Below are positions 37,484 through 45,685 of a stretch of 64,000 nt of DNA, piece by piece. Position numbers and translations under genes: made by a program. Numbering within the stretch: the stretch's first letter is position 1; each line of letters opens with the position of its first letter. This DNA comes from Carnobacterium sp. CP1. GTDB lineage: Bacteria > Bacillota > Bacilli > Lactobacillales > Carnobacteriaceae. The notes beneath the pieces are model-generated. The model had not been told where the DNA came from. It worked only from the letters and a program-made list of their open reading frames with translations, and made no database searches. The DNA lies in assembly GCF_001483965.1 (NCBI RefSeq), contig NZ_CP010796.1:806001-870000 (forward strand). The letters are read 5' to 3'.

Positions 37484-38125
37484 TTAATCTTTCCTATTTC
37501 TAGAATCGTTACTGACAAGGCTCGCGGTTCGCTTCCTTCTTATTTTGTTAAACAGTACAGAAGCGATCAGCCCTATTCCAGCGCCACTGCTATCGATGAA
37601 GACATCGCTTAATCGACCGCCTCTGCCTGGAACAAACACCTGATGGAACTCATCGGAAACCGCATAAAGTGCACAAATCAGTAAGCTGAGTCCAATTCCC
37701 TTGATGCCTGCTATCCCGCTGTTGTTCAATGCATTTTTCACTAAAATGCCTAAAACCAAGTAAATAAAAAAATGAGCGTGCTTTCTAATCGCATTTGGCA
37801 AATCGGGCGGCACAACTGCATCACGCATTTCAACGGACAAAATGTAAAGCAGGCAAATTACTGCCCCGATGGCGATTATTTCTTTCATGCCAATTGTTAT
37901 GCCTTGTTTTTTTAGTTTGCTTCCTCCCCAAACTGCTAAAACTAAGAAAAATAAACCTTGAAAGATTTTTATCGTTGGTATCATAATATACAAGGTTTCA
38001 TCGCTCAATGTTCGCGATTGATCCGCAACTTGGTGAGACAAATAAAAAATCAGTCCCATCCATATAACTACAAAAGCCCACGAAAAAAATCGACTGTTTC
38101 CCCAATAGCGTTCTTTTGATTCCAT
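37484..38125 (-). CDS. VanZ family membrane protein
   Basis: About 213 residues with four to five membrane segments and the VanZ signature pieces KHAHFFIYLVLGIL, AVSDEFHQVFVPGRGG and DVFIDSSGAGIG. VanZ proteins give low-level teicoplanin tolerance in Enterococcus; most homologues have no known role. The longest frame starts at a TTG (38215), but a TATAAT lies inside that extension and AAAGG precedes the ATG at 38125, so I use the shorter form. Confidence 0.85.
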   Translation of the reverse strand: MESKERYWGNSRFFSWAFVVIWMGLIFYLSHQVADQSRTLSDETLYIMIPTIKIFQGLFFLVLAVWGGSKLKKQGITIGMKEIIAIGAVICLLYILSVEMRDAVVPPDLPNAIRKHAHFFIYLVLGILVKNALNNSGIAGIKGIGLSLLICALYAVSDEFHQVFVPGRGGRLSDVFIDSSGAGIGLIASVLFNKIRRKRTASLVSNDSRNRKD

Positions 38126-38227
38126 TTTTTTCACAACCTTTTTGTTCGCTAACGTTTTTTGAACAAAGCGTTCATTTAGTTTGCTTATTATACCGATAAG
38201 AGGAGGTTCCTTCAAGTTTATTCGACT

Positions 38228-39046
38228 TTATGCGTTTTGGTTTAATGCCCATTTGTAAATAGCATGGGCAACTCCATCTTCTTCATTTGACTTTGTTTCG
38301 TACTTAGCCGCTTTTTTGATGGTTGCTGTAGCATTTCCCATCGCGACACTGTGGCCTGCAGCTTCGATCATGTCGATATCGTTTTCTCCATCTCCAATAG
38401 CCATGATTTCTTCGTGGTCAAAACCCAGCTTTTCAGCTAATCCAAGCAAAGCCGTTCCTTTGTTAGCGTGTTTAGGCAAAACTTCAAAGACATAGGAAAG
38501 GCTTCTGATCGGATAATACTCTTCAGAAATAAAGTCTGGAATATGTTCCACAAAATGATCCAACACAGCTTCTTCCCCAACGAACATTGACTTATAAATG
38601 GTCCGATCTTCTGGAAGTTCTTGAACGGGCATAGAGTTCAACTCCATTCCCAGCAAATGAGCATCATATTTCAATACTTCGGTTGGTTCTCCAGTATAAA
38701 AGTAATGCGTCTCATCAAAAAAAGAAAAATTTATTTCAGCAACGTCCTTCCGCAATTTTTCTATTTTCACTAAATCTTCGTGGGATAACGTTTGTTTGTA
38801 CACGATTTCTTGTGTATTCGTCTTTTGGATCAATGCCCCATTTAATGAAATGACGTAATCTTCTTCTTGAGCCATCTCCAATTCTTCAAGATAAGGATAA
38901 ATAGCTTTCAATGGCCGTCCGGTACACAAAACAATCTTTATTCCAGCTTCAATAGCCTCATGTAAGGCTTTTTTCACTTTATTGGTTATCAGATGAGATT
39001 CATTTAGCAATGTTCCATCCATATCAATAGCAATCAATTTAATCAA
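38228..39046 (-). CDS. Cof-type HAD-IIB phosphatase
   Basis: 272 residues. HAD motif I DMDGTLLN (8-15), motif II LCTGRP, motif IV AIGDGENDIDMIEAAG and the C2B-type cap in between. Family members remove phosphate from sugar phosphates or flavin/pyridoxal phosphates (YidA type); the exact substrate is unknown. Cytosolic. The ATG is preceded by AAAGGAGT. It lies 100 bases upstream of the vanZ-like gene on the same strand. Confidence 0.9.
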   Translation of the reverse strand: MIKLIAIDMDGTLLNESHLITNKVKKALHEAIEAGIKIVLCTGRPLKAIYPYLEELEMAQEEDYVISLNGALIQKTNTQEIVYKQTLSHEDLVKIEKLRKDVAEINFSFFDETHYFYTGEPTEVLKYDAHLLGMELNSMPVQELPEDRTIYKSMFVGEEAVLDHFVEHIPDFISEEYYPIRSLSYVFEVLPKHANKGTALLGLAEKLGFDHEEIMAIGDGENDIDMIEAAGHSVAMGNATATIKKAAKYETKSNEEDGVAHAIYKWALNQNA

Positions 39047-39310
39047 TAATGTCTACTCCTTTATTCTTCAGCTTTCTTTTAATGTACCACATTCAAGATA
39101 AAAAAACTTCCACCGTTGCCTTGCACAAAGTACATACAAAAGAGAACGATGAAAGTTTTCTGTTTCAATTTCTTTATTCGTCATATTTTTGACACTCTTT
39201 GGGTTTAAGGTTCTATTCTTTTGAAATAATTCTATCTAATTACAAATAGCGAGGTATAATTAAATCACGCATCGAATTTAATGTGAAAAAGGTAATTGGA
39301 GGAATGGAAA

Positions 39311-39904
39311 ATGGCAAAGAAAAAGTTGTACGATGAAAATGGTAATGTGGTTAAAGGTAGATTGAAAAAGCCTTTCTATAAGAAGATTTGGTTTTGGTTG
39401 TTAGTAATAGTTGTTGTAGGTTACTCATTGAATAGTGAAGAAGAAACTGCAGAACCAACTGATAGCATTGCCGTGGAGCCATCAAAAAGTGAAGAATCAG
39501 CTGAACCAGTAGTGACTTCAGATTCAGAACCTACAGAGGAAATAAAGGCAGAACCAGTAGTGAAAGAAGAACCGATTGAAACAAGTGCAGAAGAACAATA
39601 TCAAGCTATTTTAGATGAATATACTCAAAAAATAAAAGAAGCTGCTCCGAAATTAGTTGAAGAATACAACGCGGAATATCCAAACAATCAAGGTGGATTA
39701 GAAGGTTTAGCAGAATTATCTAATGATAAGATTTCAGATTTAGCTGAAATTTCAAACGATGGCATCAGCGCGATGGCGGAAGTTCACTTTACTAAAGGTT
39801 CAGGGAAATACGAAGATTATGAAGAATGGGCAAGTAAATTGATGGATATCTATATGGAAGAATCTGGACAAATAACAGATGCATACATGAATTCTGCACA
39901 ATAA
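39311..39904 (+). CDS. Hypothetical single-pass membrane protein with acidic repeat linker
   Basis: 197 residues: a positive N-terminus (MAKKKLYDENGNVVKGRLKK), one membrane segment (IWFWLLVIVVVGYSL, about 30-45), a Glu/Pro/Ser-rich linker with repeats of the type AEPVV (about 48-100) and a helical outside domain with the repeated pieces LAELSNDKI and LAEISNDGI. No catalytic motif is seen. It stands alone on the plus strand. The ATG at 39311 follows GGAGG; the TTG at 39296 overlaps that site. Function unknown, probably surface-exposed. Confidence 0.75.
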   Translation: MAKKKLYDENGNVVKGRLKKPFYKKIWFWLLVIVVVGYSLNSEEETAEPTDSIAVEPSKSEESAEPVVTSDSEPTEEIKAEPVVKEEPIETSAEEQYQAILDEYTQKIKEAAPKLVEEYNAEYPNNQGGLEGLAELSNDKISDLAEISNDGISAMAEVHFTKGSGKYEDYEEWASKLMDIYMEESGQITDAYMNSAQ

Positions 39905-39960
39905 AAAAAATGCACTCTCCTCGACCAAAGTTTGAGTGCGATAAAAAAACTATTTTTTTA
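39903..39960. terminator. Stem-loop after the hypothetical membrane protein
   Basis: GCACTC (39912-39917) and GAGTGC (39934-39939), with an eight-A run before it, so the T-run favours the minus strand. A weak plus-strand terminator. Confidence 0.5.
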
Positions 39961-40080
39961 TAGGACTTTATACTATAAAAAAAAGAGTTTTTATCTATTT
40001 GAAAGGAAGTATTATAGCATAAAATTTAAATACATCGAATGGTATACAGTTTCTTATACCAATAAAACAAAGAGAAAATC

Positions 40081-40168
40081 ATTGCTCTAACTTCTGATCA
40101 TTTCCGAAATGGTGTGTTCCCTTTAGAGTTATTATGGATTCTGTCAGTCAAGGACAGAGCAATTTTAA
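40081..40168. other. Unexplained inverted repeat in the 420-base gap before pepC
   Basis: ATTGCTCT (40081-40088) pairs with AGAGCAAT (40156-40163), followed by TTT and A-rich DNA; inside is a CTGTC/GACAG hairpin. No ORF is present. It could be a small RNA with its terminator or a relic of a mobile element. Elsewhere in 39961-40265 I see nothing. Confidence 0.3.
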
Positions 40169-40270
40169 AAAAAGATAAATACTTACGTAACCCGTAAACC
40201 AAATGTCGTTTTGTCTGAAACACTAAAATTTATTTGAATTCCAACTGTCCCTTTTGTGCCCCTTTTGAAC

Positions 40271-40303
40271 AAAAAGAGAGAGAATATGTAATCCTCTCTC
40301 TTT
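40271..40303 (-). terminator. Terminator of pepC
   Basis: AAAGAGAGAG (40273-40282) and CTCTCTCTTT (40294-40303) with an 11-base loop. Confidence 0.8.
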
Positions 40304-40325
40304 AAAACGTTGATATACAAATGCT

Positions 40326-41663
40326 TTATTTCACCATAGCCAAAGCGCCCATTGGATCCCATGGTTCTAATTCAATCAGCGGCTCGTCTAAAGCCTTCAG
40401 CCATTTTTCAGGAATGTATTTTTTATCAACAGCGATTTGGTAAGTGTATTCCTCAAACCATTGATCACTCATCGAGTAAATGCCTTTTTTACCGGCTTTC
40501 TCACCCCAGCTGTTTTCCACTTTCCAAGTCAACGGCTTACCTTCGTCATCCAAATTCACTCCGACAAATACCATCGCATGAGTCAGCAGACTATCGCCAT
40601 AATCTAATCGTTGGGCTTTCGACAGATTTAGCCCTTCTCCTAAGGTCAGATCATAGTCGTAACTTTTGTCGTCCATGATGCCCGCATCTTTAACCAACAA
40701 CTTGCCTACATCACAGCCAAACCAAACAGGTTCGCCATTTTTAATGGAAGCAACGGCTGCTTCTTTCAAAACATCGATTGGTACATTAATGTAGCGAACC
40801 GGTTGCGCTTCTTTAACCGTGCCTAAGTACTTCACCGTATAAGCTCTGCCATAAGGTTTGTCAGCCGTTGGTGCATTCAATAAGCTAACAAGATTAGGCA
40901 AGTCCCAGCCTACATAAGATGAGAAAAACTCTTGAGGTGTAACATCTGAAATTCTGTGGTACTGATCATCCTTGTCGCGGTAATCATACGTAAAGGTCTC
41001 AGGCACCTCTCCTAAAGCTTTTACCAAAACATTGTAAACAAAATACAGCATGTCTTCTTTTTTTGCTGCCAATTCCTCAGTCGTTTGCCCCGCTTGATGG
41101 CCTTCACGTAAGACACTAGCAAATTCACGCAACTTAGAAGTCAAAATAGTGTTTAATACTGATGTATGAGCAGAATGAAATGTTTCTGGCATCACTGCTT
41201 TCGGTACAGCTCCGTATTTTTCTAAGATGCCGGAAAACATATCCCATTGTCCGCCGTCTTGAACCGGATCGGTCAACAAATGAGCAATCAATCTAGAATC
41301 TTGAGCTTCATTGACGGTGTCTAAAATGCTGTCTAAGAAATAATTAGCTTTTTCTAATTTATCCCAAAATAATGTATAGTTTTGTGAAAACTCAAAACTT
41401 TCGACATTTAATTTCTCCATTGTGCCCACGCGTGCCGTATTTAAGGCCGCAAACATCCAGCATCGACCACTGGCTTCTTGGTTAGTGATTTTACCGCGTT
41501 TGGTTTCGTCTGAAAAGACAAACGAATGCCTGCGCAAGACATTATTATCCAAAGATGCGTCATTGATACCGACTTTGGCAATTGCCCCTTTGATAGCCTG
41601 ATTTTCTTGATTGCCTTCAAAGCGGTTTTTAAAATTAGCTAATAATTCATTATTGATCGTCAT
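40326..41663 (-). CDS. pepC: Aminopeptidase C (bleomycin hydrolase family, peptidase C1B)
   Basis: 445 residues, the usual PepC length. The papain-like triad is visible: Cys68 in NQEASGRCWMFAA, His in LLTHAMVFVGVN and Asn in WKVENSWG. Cytosolic hexameric peptidase that removes N-terminal residues from peptides, part of the lactic acid bacterial proteolytic system. The long frame starts at 41729, but AGGAGGG six bases before the ATG at 41663 sets the start. Flanked by terminators, so monocistronic. Confidence 0.96.
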   Translation of the reverse strand: MTINNELLANFKNRFEGNQENQAIKGAIAKVGINDASLDNNVLRRHSFVFSDETKRGKITNQEASGRCWMFAALNTARVGTMEKLNVESFEFSQNYTLFWDKLEKANYFLDSILDTVNEAQDSRLIAHLLTDPVQDGGQWDMFSGILEKYGAVPKAVMPETFHSAHTSVLNTILTSKLREFASVLREGHQAGQTTEELAAKKEDMLYFVYNVLVKALGEVPETFTYDYRDKDDQYHRISDVTPQEFFSSYVGWDLPNLVSLLNAPTADKPYGRAYTVKYLGTVKEAQPVRYINVPIDVLKEAAVASIKNGEPVWFGCDVGKLLVKDAGIMDDKSYDYDLTLGEGLNLSKAQRLDYGDSLLTHAMVFVGVNLDDEGKPLTWKVENSWGEKAGKKGIYSMSDQWFEEYTYQIAVDKKYIPEKWLKALDEPLIELEPWDPMGALAMVK

Positions 41664-41790
41664 ATAAATCCCTCCTAGAAAATGATACTTACTATGGTAC
41701 TCCTTTTTCAAAAGAGTTACAAACTCCATTTAAAAGCAAGCAGCAAACTATTTGATAAATTAAACGGTCTTTTCAAACGTTAAACAGGAC

Positions 41791-41825
41791 AAAAAAGTGC
41801 ATTCTTGAGTGAATGCACTTTTTTA
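41791..41825 (-). terminator. Terminator after the ornithine cyclodeaminase-family gene
   Basis: AAAAAAGTGCATTC (41791-41804) and GAATGCACTTTTTT (41811-41824), a perfect 14-bp stem. Works both ways. Confidence 0.9.
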
Positions 41826-41855
41826 TATTCTCTCTTATTAAGTTTTTAGCTGTTT

Positions 41856-42848
41856 TTACATATTGATTGTTGTTCCAACACCAAACTTTTTAGCTTTTTG
41901 AAGTATTTTTTCAGCTGTAACAACATCCAACACCGCTGTTCCAACCGTTTTAAAAACTGTGATTTCAGCATCTGTTGCTCTTCCCGCTATTTTACCCAGC
42001 ATCACTTCTCCTAAATCTCCTTGGTAATGACTTCTTTCAACCAGACCTTCTTCTAATGGCGTTATGATATCTCCTGCTTCTGCTAACACGCCTTCAGTTG
42101 TATCAAAAATGACCTTATCTGCTTTTACGATAATATCAGCAGGTATTTCATGCATTTCAGGAGTATAAGCTCCAACTCCGTTAATATGAGTTCCCTCTTC
42201 AACAAATTTCCCATCAAACGTTGCACGTTTAGAAGTAGTCGCAGAAGTAATAATATCCGCTCCTGCAACAGCCTCTTCAGCAGATGTTGCAGCTATCATC
42301 TTCGTACCGAAAGCTGCGAATTCTTCTGACATTTCCTCAACAAATTTTTGACAGCGTCCTTTGTCTATATCGAAGATTCGGACCTCTTCTAACTGACGAA
42401 CTGTCAACATCGCTTCCAACTGCGTAATAGCTTGGCCTCCGGTTCCAAATAAAGCAGCAACCTTGGCATCTTTTCTAGCTAAAACATCTGTAGCCGCTCC
42501 TTGTACAGCTCCTGTGCGAAGTTGTGTTAAATAGGTCCCATCCATTACGGCCTCCACAATGCCGGTTTTTGAATTAAGAACTACCATAGTTGCCGGTACA
42601 CTAGGTAGATTTTTGTCGATATTATTGGGGTAAACTGAGACAATTTTTACTCCTAACGCTGACTGACTTCCTGAAACATAAGCCGGCATGTAAAGACTTT
42701 GTCCTTCATATTCCGGTACATCGATATTTGTTCGCAGCGGAACTGTGCTTTTTCCTTCAGAAAAGAGACGCAGTGCTTCTTTGTCTGCTTCAATCGCTTC
42801 TTCCATCGAAAATACCTTTTGCATATCTTCCTTAGTTAAAATAATCAT
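41856..42848 (-). CDS. Ornithine cyclodeaminase/mu-crystallin family protein
   Basis: About 330 residues with the family N-terminal part (LTKEDMQKVFSMEEAIEADKEA), a region VSVYPNN and MDGTYLTQLRTGAVQGAATD, and a Rossmann domain (AALFGTGGQAITQLEAML). Members include ornithine cyclodeaminase, alanine dehydrogenase and ketimine reductases; which one this is cannot be read. GGAGAG lies ten bases before the ATG at 42848. Third gene of a TrmB-TauE-OCD operon. Confidence 0.85.
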   Translation of the reverse strand: MIILTKEDMQKVFSMEEAIEADKEALRLFSEGKSTVPLRTNIDVPEYEGQSLYMPAYVSGSQSALGVKIVSVYPNNIDKNLPSVPATMVVLNSKTGIVEAVMDGTYLTQLRTGAVQGAATDVLARKDAKVAALFGTGGQAITQLEAMLTVRQLEEVRIFDIDKGRCQKFVEEMSEEFAAFGTKMIAATSAEEAVAGADIITSATTSKRATFDGKFVEEGTHINGVGAYTPEMHEIPADIIVKADKVIFDTTEGVLAEAGDIITPLEEGLVERSHYQGDLGEVMLGKIAGRATDAEITVFKTVGTAVLDVVTAEKILQKAKKFGVGTTINM

Positions 42849-42864
42849 TCTTTCGCTCTCCTTT

Positions 42865-43752
42865 TTAGATTGCTTCATTTGCAATATTTTGTTTTGATTT
42901 AATTAATTCTAATACCATGCTGACTGCTGTATATAGTAAAACAACAATGACTAACCATTGTAGCATACCCGTATTTAATGATTTTACGAAGTAAACTGCT
43001 GTCAATACTCCAAGTACTCCGAATGTAGAAGCGAATAAAGTTATTTTACGGCTGTACTCTCCAAATTTCACAAATTGCATACTTCCGATCGGAACTGAGA
43101 AAGTACAAGCTCCCATCATTATTGGGAATGCAGCTGCAGGATTCATTCCTAAAGCATAAACAGTCGCCATAGTTAAAGCATACGAGCCTATTCCAATATT
43201 ATTTAATGCCCCGTATGCAAATAATAAAATTCCAGCTGTTACTAATTTTATACCATACAATTCAGTCGCTGTTCCATTAGAAGGAATCAAATTGAATTTT
43301 CCAGCCAGTATCAAAAGAGCAGCTATTGTCAAACCAATCGACACAAATTTTTTAATCGTTTTTTCGGGTAACTTCACAACAAAACGTGGGCCCACATATG
43401 CACCGATTACTTGACTGATGATACAAACAGCTAGTGTCTTGATTCCTACATCAATAGAAGTAATATACGAAAGAGCCATAGCAGCAACCGGAATCACACA
43501 TTGGGCGTTTAGTGTACCTGGCAATTTTTTTAGCGGTACCCATTTTAACTTTTGGTACAATACTGTTCCAATAGCAAAATCTGAAATACCAAAAGTGGAA
43601 AGCAAAAAGGTGAAAAATGCGACAAAAGGCAACGCAATAGTATTGGCTGGTTCCTTTTTAATTTCATTTTTATGCTTTGTTATATCTTTCACAAAAGAAA
43701 TTACAAAAAACAAGTTGACGATCACGATTAAAGATAATAACACTGTAGTCAT
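42865..43752 (-). CDS. TauE/SafE family sulfite/anion exporter-like permease
   Basis: 295 residues with eight to nine membrane segments in two homologous halves, as in the TauE/SafE (DUF81) family of organo-anion exporters. The stretch GAYVGPRFVVKLPEKTIKKFVSIGL is typical. Located between a TrmB-type regulator and an ornithine cyclodeaminase-family enzyme, it may export or import the acid this enzyme handles. GGAGG precedes the ATG at 43752; the TTG ten codons' region upstream is part of that site. Confidence 0.82.
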   Translation of the reverse strand: MTTVLLSLIVIVNLFFVISFVKDITKHKNEIKKEPANTIALPFVAFFTFLLSTFGISDFAIGTVLYQKLKWVPLKKLPGTLNAQCVIPVAAMALSYITSIDVGIKTLAVCIISQVIGAYVGPRFVVKLPEKTIKKFVSIGLTIAALLILAGKFNLIPSNGTATELYGIKLVTAGILLFAYGALNNIGIGSYALTMATVYALGMNPAAAFPIMMGACTFSVPIGSMQFVKFGEYSRKITLFASTFGVLGVLTAVYFVKSLNTGMLQWLVIVVLLYTAVSMVLELIKSKQNIANEAI

Positions 43753-43772
43753 TTTAGTTTCCTCCAAATTTT

Positions 43773-44573
43773 TTATTTCCCATAAATATTTCTGACATCC
43801 ATTAAATCTTTTCCAAATACTTGTTTAGCAGGATCTTCCAGCTGATTAATCATCCTTAAATTATAAGCATCATGGATAACATATTCTTTCGACAGCTTGA
43901 CCATGGAATGGTTCCGTGTCCAAATGACATCTGGTTGTCCTTTTGGAAAGGTCCCATAAACAACTTCCTTTGAATCTGCCACAACAGTAATCCACCGGCT
44001 TCCATAATCCTTTAATTTATCTTCTTCAAAACCATGTTTGTAAAATCGATTAAAAGGTAATTCATAATGACGTTTCTTGCTAAATAATATAACAATAAAT
44101 TTATCAAGCCGCTTTTCCGCCTCTGTTAATAAGGTAACCATCATTTCGGTTAAATCTTCTTCCCAAATTTGCAGATAAAGGTCTTTTTGAGAATGTCTTA
44201 TCAATTGAATAGATTTTTCAATCACTTGATTGTATTCTGACAAGCTCCATAAAATGTCTGTTTCTTCTTCTTTTTCTATACTGCCCAAACTCTTTTTAAT
44301 TTCATTAAAATCAGATTGTACTTTTTTATTTAACCGATCGATTAATTCTTCAACCGATTTTGCTTTGTAGCGAACAGGATCTGTATTACTGCAAATAATA
44401 ACACCTTTTTTTAATAAAATTTCTAAAATATTATACACTTTTGAACGAGGAACACTTGAATTTTTACTAGTTTCGTAACCAGTTTGGTTGCTTTTTTTTA
44501 ACAACGCCATATACACAAGTGTTTCATATTCCGAAAATTGGTAATCTTTCATAATGGTTATTATATGTTCCAT
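43773..44573 (-). CDS. TrmB family transcriptional regulator
   Basis: About 266 residues: N-terminal TrmB winged helix (YQFSEYETLVYMALLKKSNQ, then ETSKNSSVPRSKVYNILEIL) and a C-terminal ligand domain with a PLD-like regulatory fold (IIRHSQKDLYLQIWEEDL). Local repressor or activator of the permease and enzyme genes that follow it at 20-base spacing. AAGGAGG before the ATG at 44573 decides the start. The effector is unknown. Confidence 0.85.
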   Translation of the reverse strand: MEHIITIMKDYQFSEYETLVYMALLKKSNQTGYETSKNSSVPRSKVYNILEILLKKGVIICSNTDPVRYKAKSVEELIDRLNKKVQSDFNEIKKSLGSIEKEEETDILWSLSEYNQVIEKSIQLIRHSQKDLYLQIWEEDLTEMMVTLLTEAEKRLDKFIVILFSKKRHYELPFNRFYKHGFEEDKLKDYGSRWITVVADSKEVVYGTFPKGQPDVIWTRNHSMVKLSKEYVIHDAYNLRMINQLEDPAKQVFGKDLMDVRNIYGK

Positions 44574-44851
44574 TTCATCCTCCTTCAAGTGAATTTAATC
44601 ACATGTCGTAGTAGCTACCTTCAGTGACTAATATAAACCTATAACAATAAATTGTCAAGAGTATTGTGAAAAAAATATCTTTTTTTATTAAGCATTAGAA
44701 ATGTATTTCCCTGCTTCATTTCTTTGGTATGTTGTGCTTTATCGTCATTGCGGTAACGAAACTGTTGTATCAAAAAATAGATTAAATAACCCTTTAGGAT
44801 GACTTTTCAGGTTAATCATTAGTTCTCGAAAATGCCTGAGTTTAAAATTGC
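44574..44851. other. Intergenic stretch upstream of trmB-like gene
   Basis: About 280 AT-rich bases between the trmB-like start and the LytT terminator; the promoter of the trmB operon is expected here, but I cannot place it with confidence, and no ORF or RNA motif is evident. Confidence 0.4.
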
Positions 44852-44888
44852 AAAAAAAGGGAGTGAGACAAGTTTCTCCTCCCCCTTT
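44852..44888 (-). terminator. Terminator of the lytS-lytT operon
   Basis: AAAGGG (44855-44860) pairs with CCCTTT (44883-44888), with GAGA/TCTC inside; on the minus strand six T follow. Confidence 0.65.
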
Positions 44889-44955
44889 GCTATATCTGAA
44901 AGGATTGTTTTTGAACGTGTTCAAAAATAGAATTGGACAAACATGTTTGCTCTTC

Positions 44956-45681
44956 TCACAACCCCACTTGCTCTCTAAAGTCTTTCATATAAGAACGGCT
45001 GACAGGAATCTTCAACTGGTTTTCCAGTGTAACTTGATAGGTATGGTTAAACCAAGGTTGGATCTCATCAATTGCATTCACGTTGATTAAATATGAGCGG
45101 TGTACGCGTAAAAAAGCATGATGACAGATTTTTTTCTCAATCGCACTTAATGGTTCATTGATCGGGTATTCGCGTTTTTTTGTATAAATCGTTGTTTCCC
45201 CATTTTCAACACCCACTGCTATTATCTCTTCAATCTTTACCAAGAAGATCCGGTCATCTAATTGAACAGGAATAGCTTTTAGTGGTTCTTCTGGAAGCTC
45301 ATGGACTTGTTGTTTCTCATTTTGATGTGTTTTATAAGCTTTGGTAACGGCTTGCTGAATCCGTTTTTGTTCGAAAGGCTTTAGCACATAGTCTTTCGCA
45401 TTCAATTCAAAAGCTTTGATCGCATAGTCATCGTAGGCTGTGGCAAAGACGATCAATGGCGGGTTTTTCACTTGTTTGATTTTTTCAGCTAGCGTTAGCC
45501 CGCTCTCATTGGTTAAATGAATATCAAGAAAAATCAAATCCACTGTTTTTTTCAGCATTTGTTCTAACGCTTCTTCGATCGAGTCTGCTTCAGTTACCGA
45601 AGTTACCTCTTCACACTGTTCTAATAAGTAATTCAATTCATTTCTAGCCAAAGGCTCATCATCAACGATCAATGTATGCAT
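44956..45681 (-). CDS. LytTR family response regulator
   Basis: 241 residues: receiver domain (1-120) with phosphoacceptor Asp53 (DLIFLDIHL) and KPF lysine (VLKPF), and a LytTR DNA-binding domain (about 140-240, VENGETTIYTKKREYPINEPL, FLRVHRSYLINVNAI). Works with the LytS-type kinase encoded just upstream (gap of four bases). GGGAGG precedes the ATG at 45681; the longer frame to 45774 lies inside lytS and is not used. Confidence 0.92.
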   Translation of the reverse strand: MHTLIVDDEPLARNELNYLLEQCEEVTSVTEADSIEEALEQMLKKTVDLIFLDIHLTNESGLTLAEKIKQVKNPPLIVFATAYDDYAIKAFELNAKDYVLKPFEQKRIQQAVTKAYKTHQNEKQQVHELPEEPLKAIPVQLDDRIFLVKIEEIIAVGVENGETTIYTKKREYPINEPLSAIEKKICHHAFLRVHRSYLINVNAIDEIQPWFNHTYQVTLENQLKIPVSRSYMKDFREQVGL

Positions 45682-45685
45682 CTTT

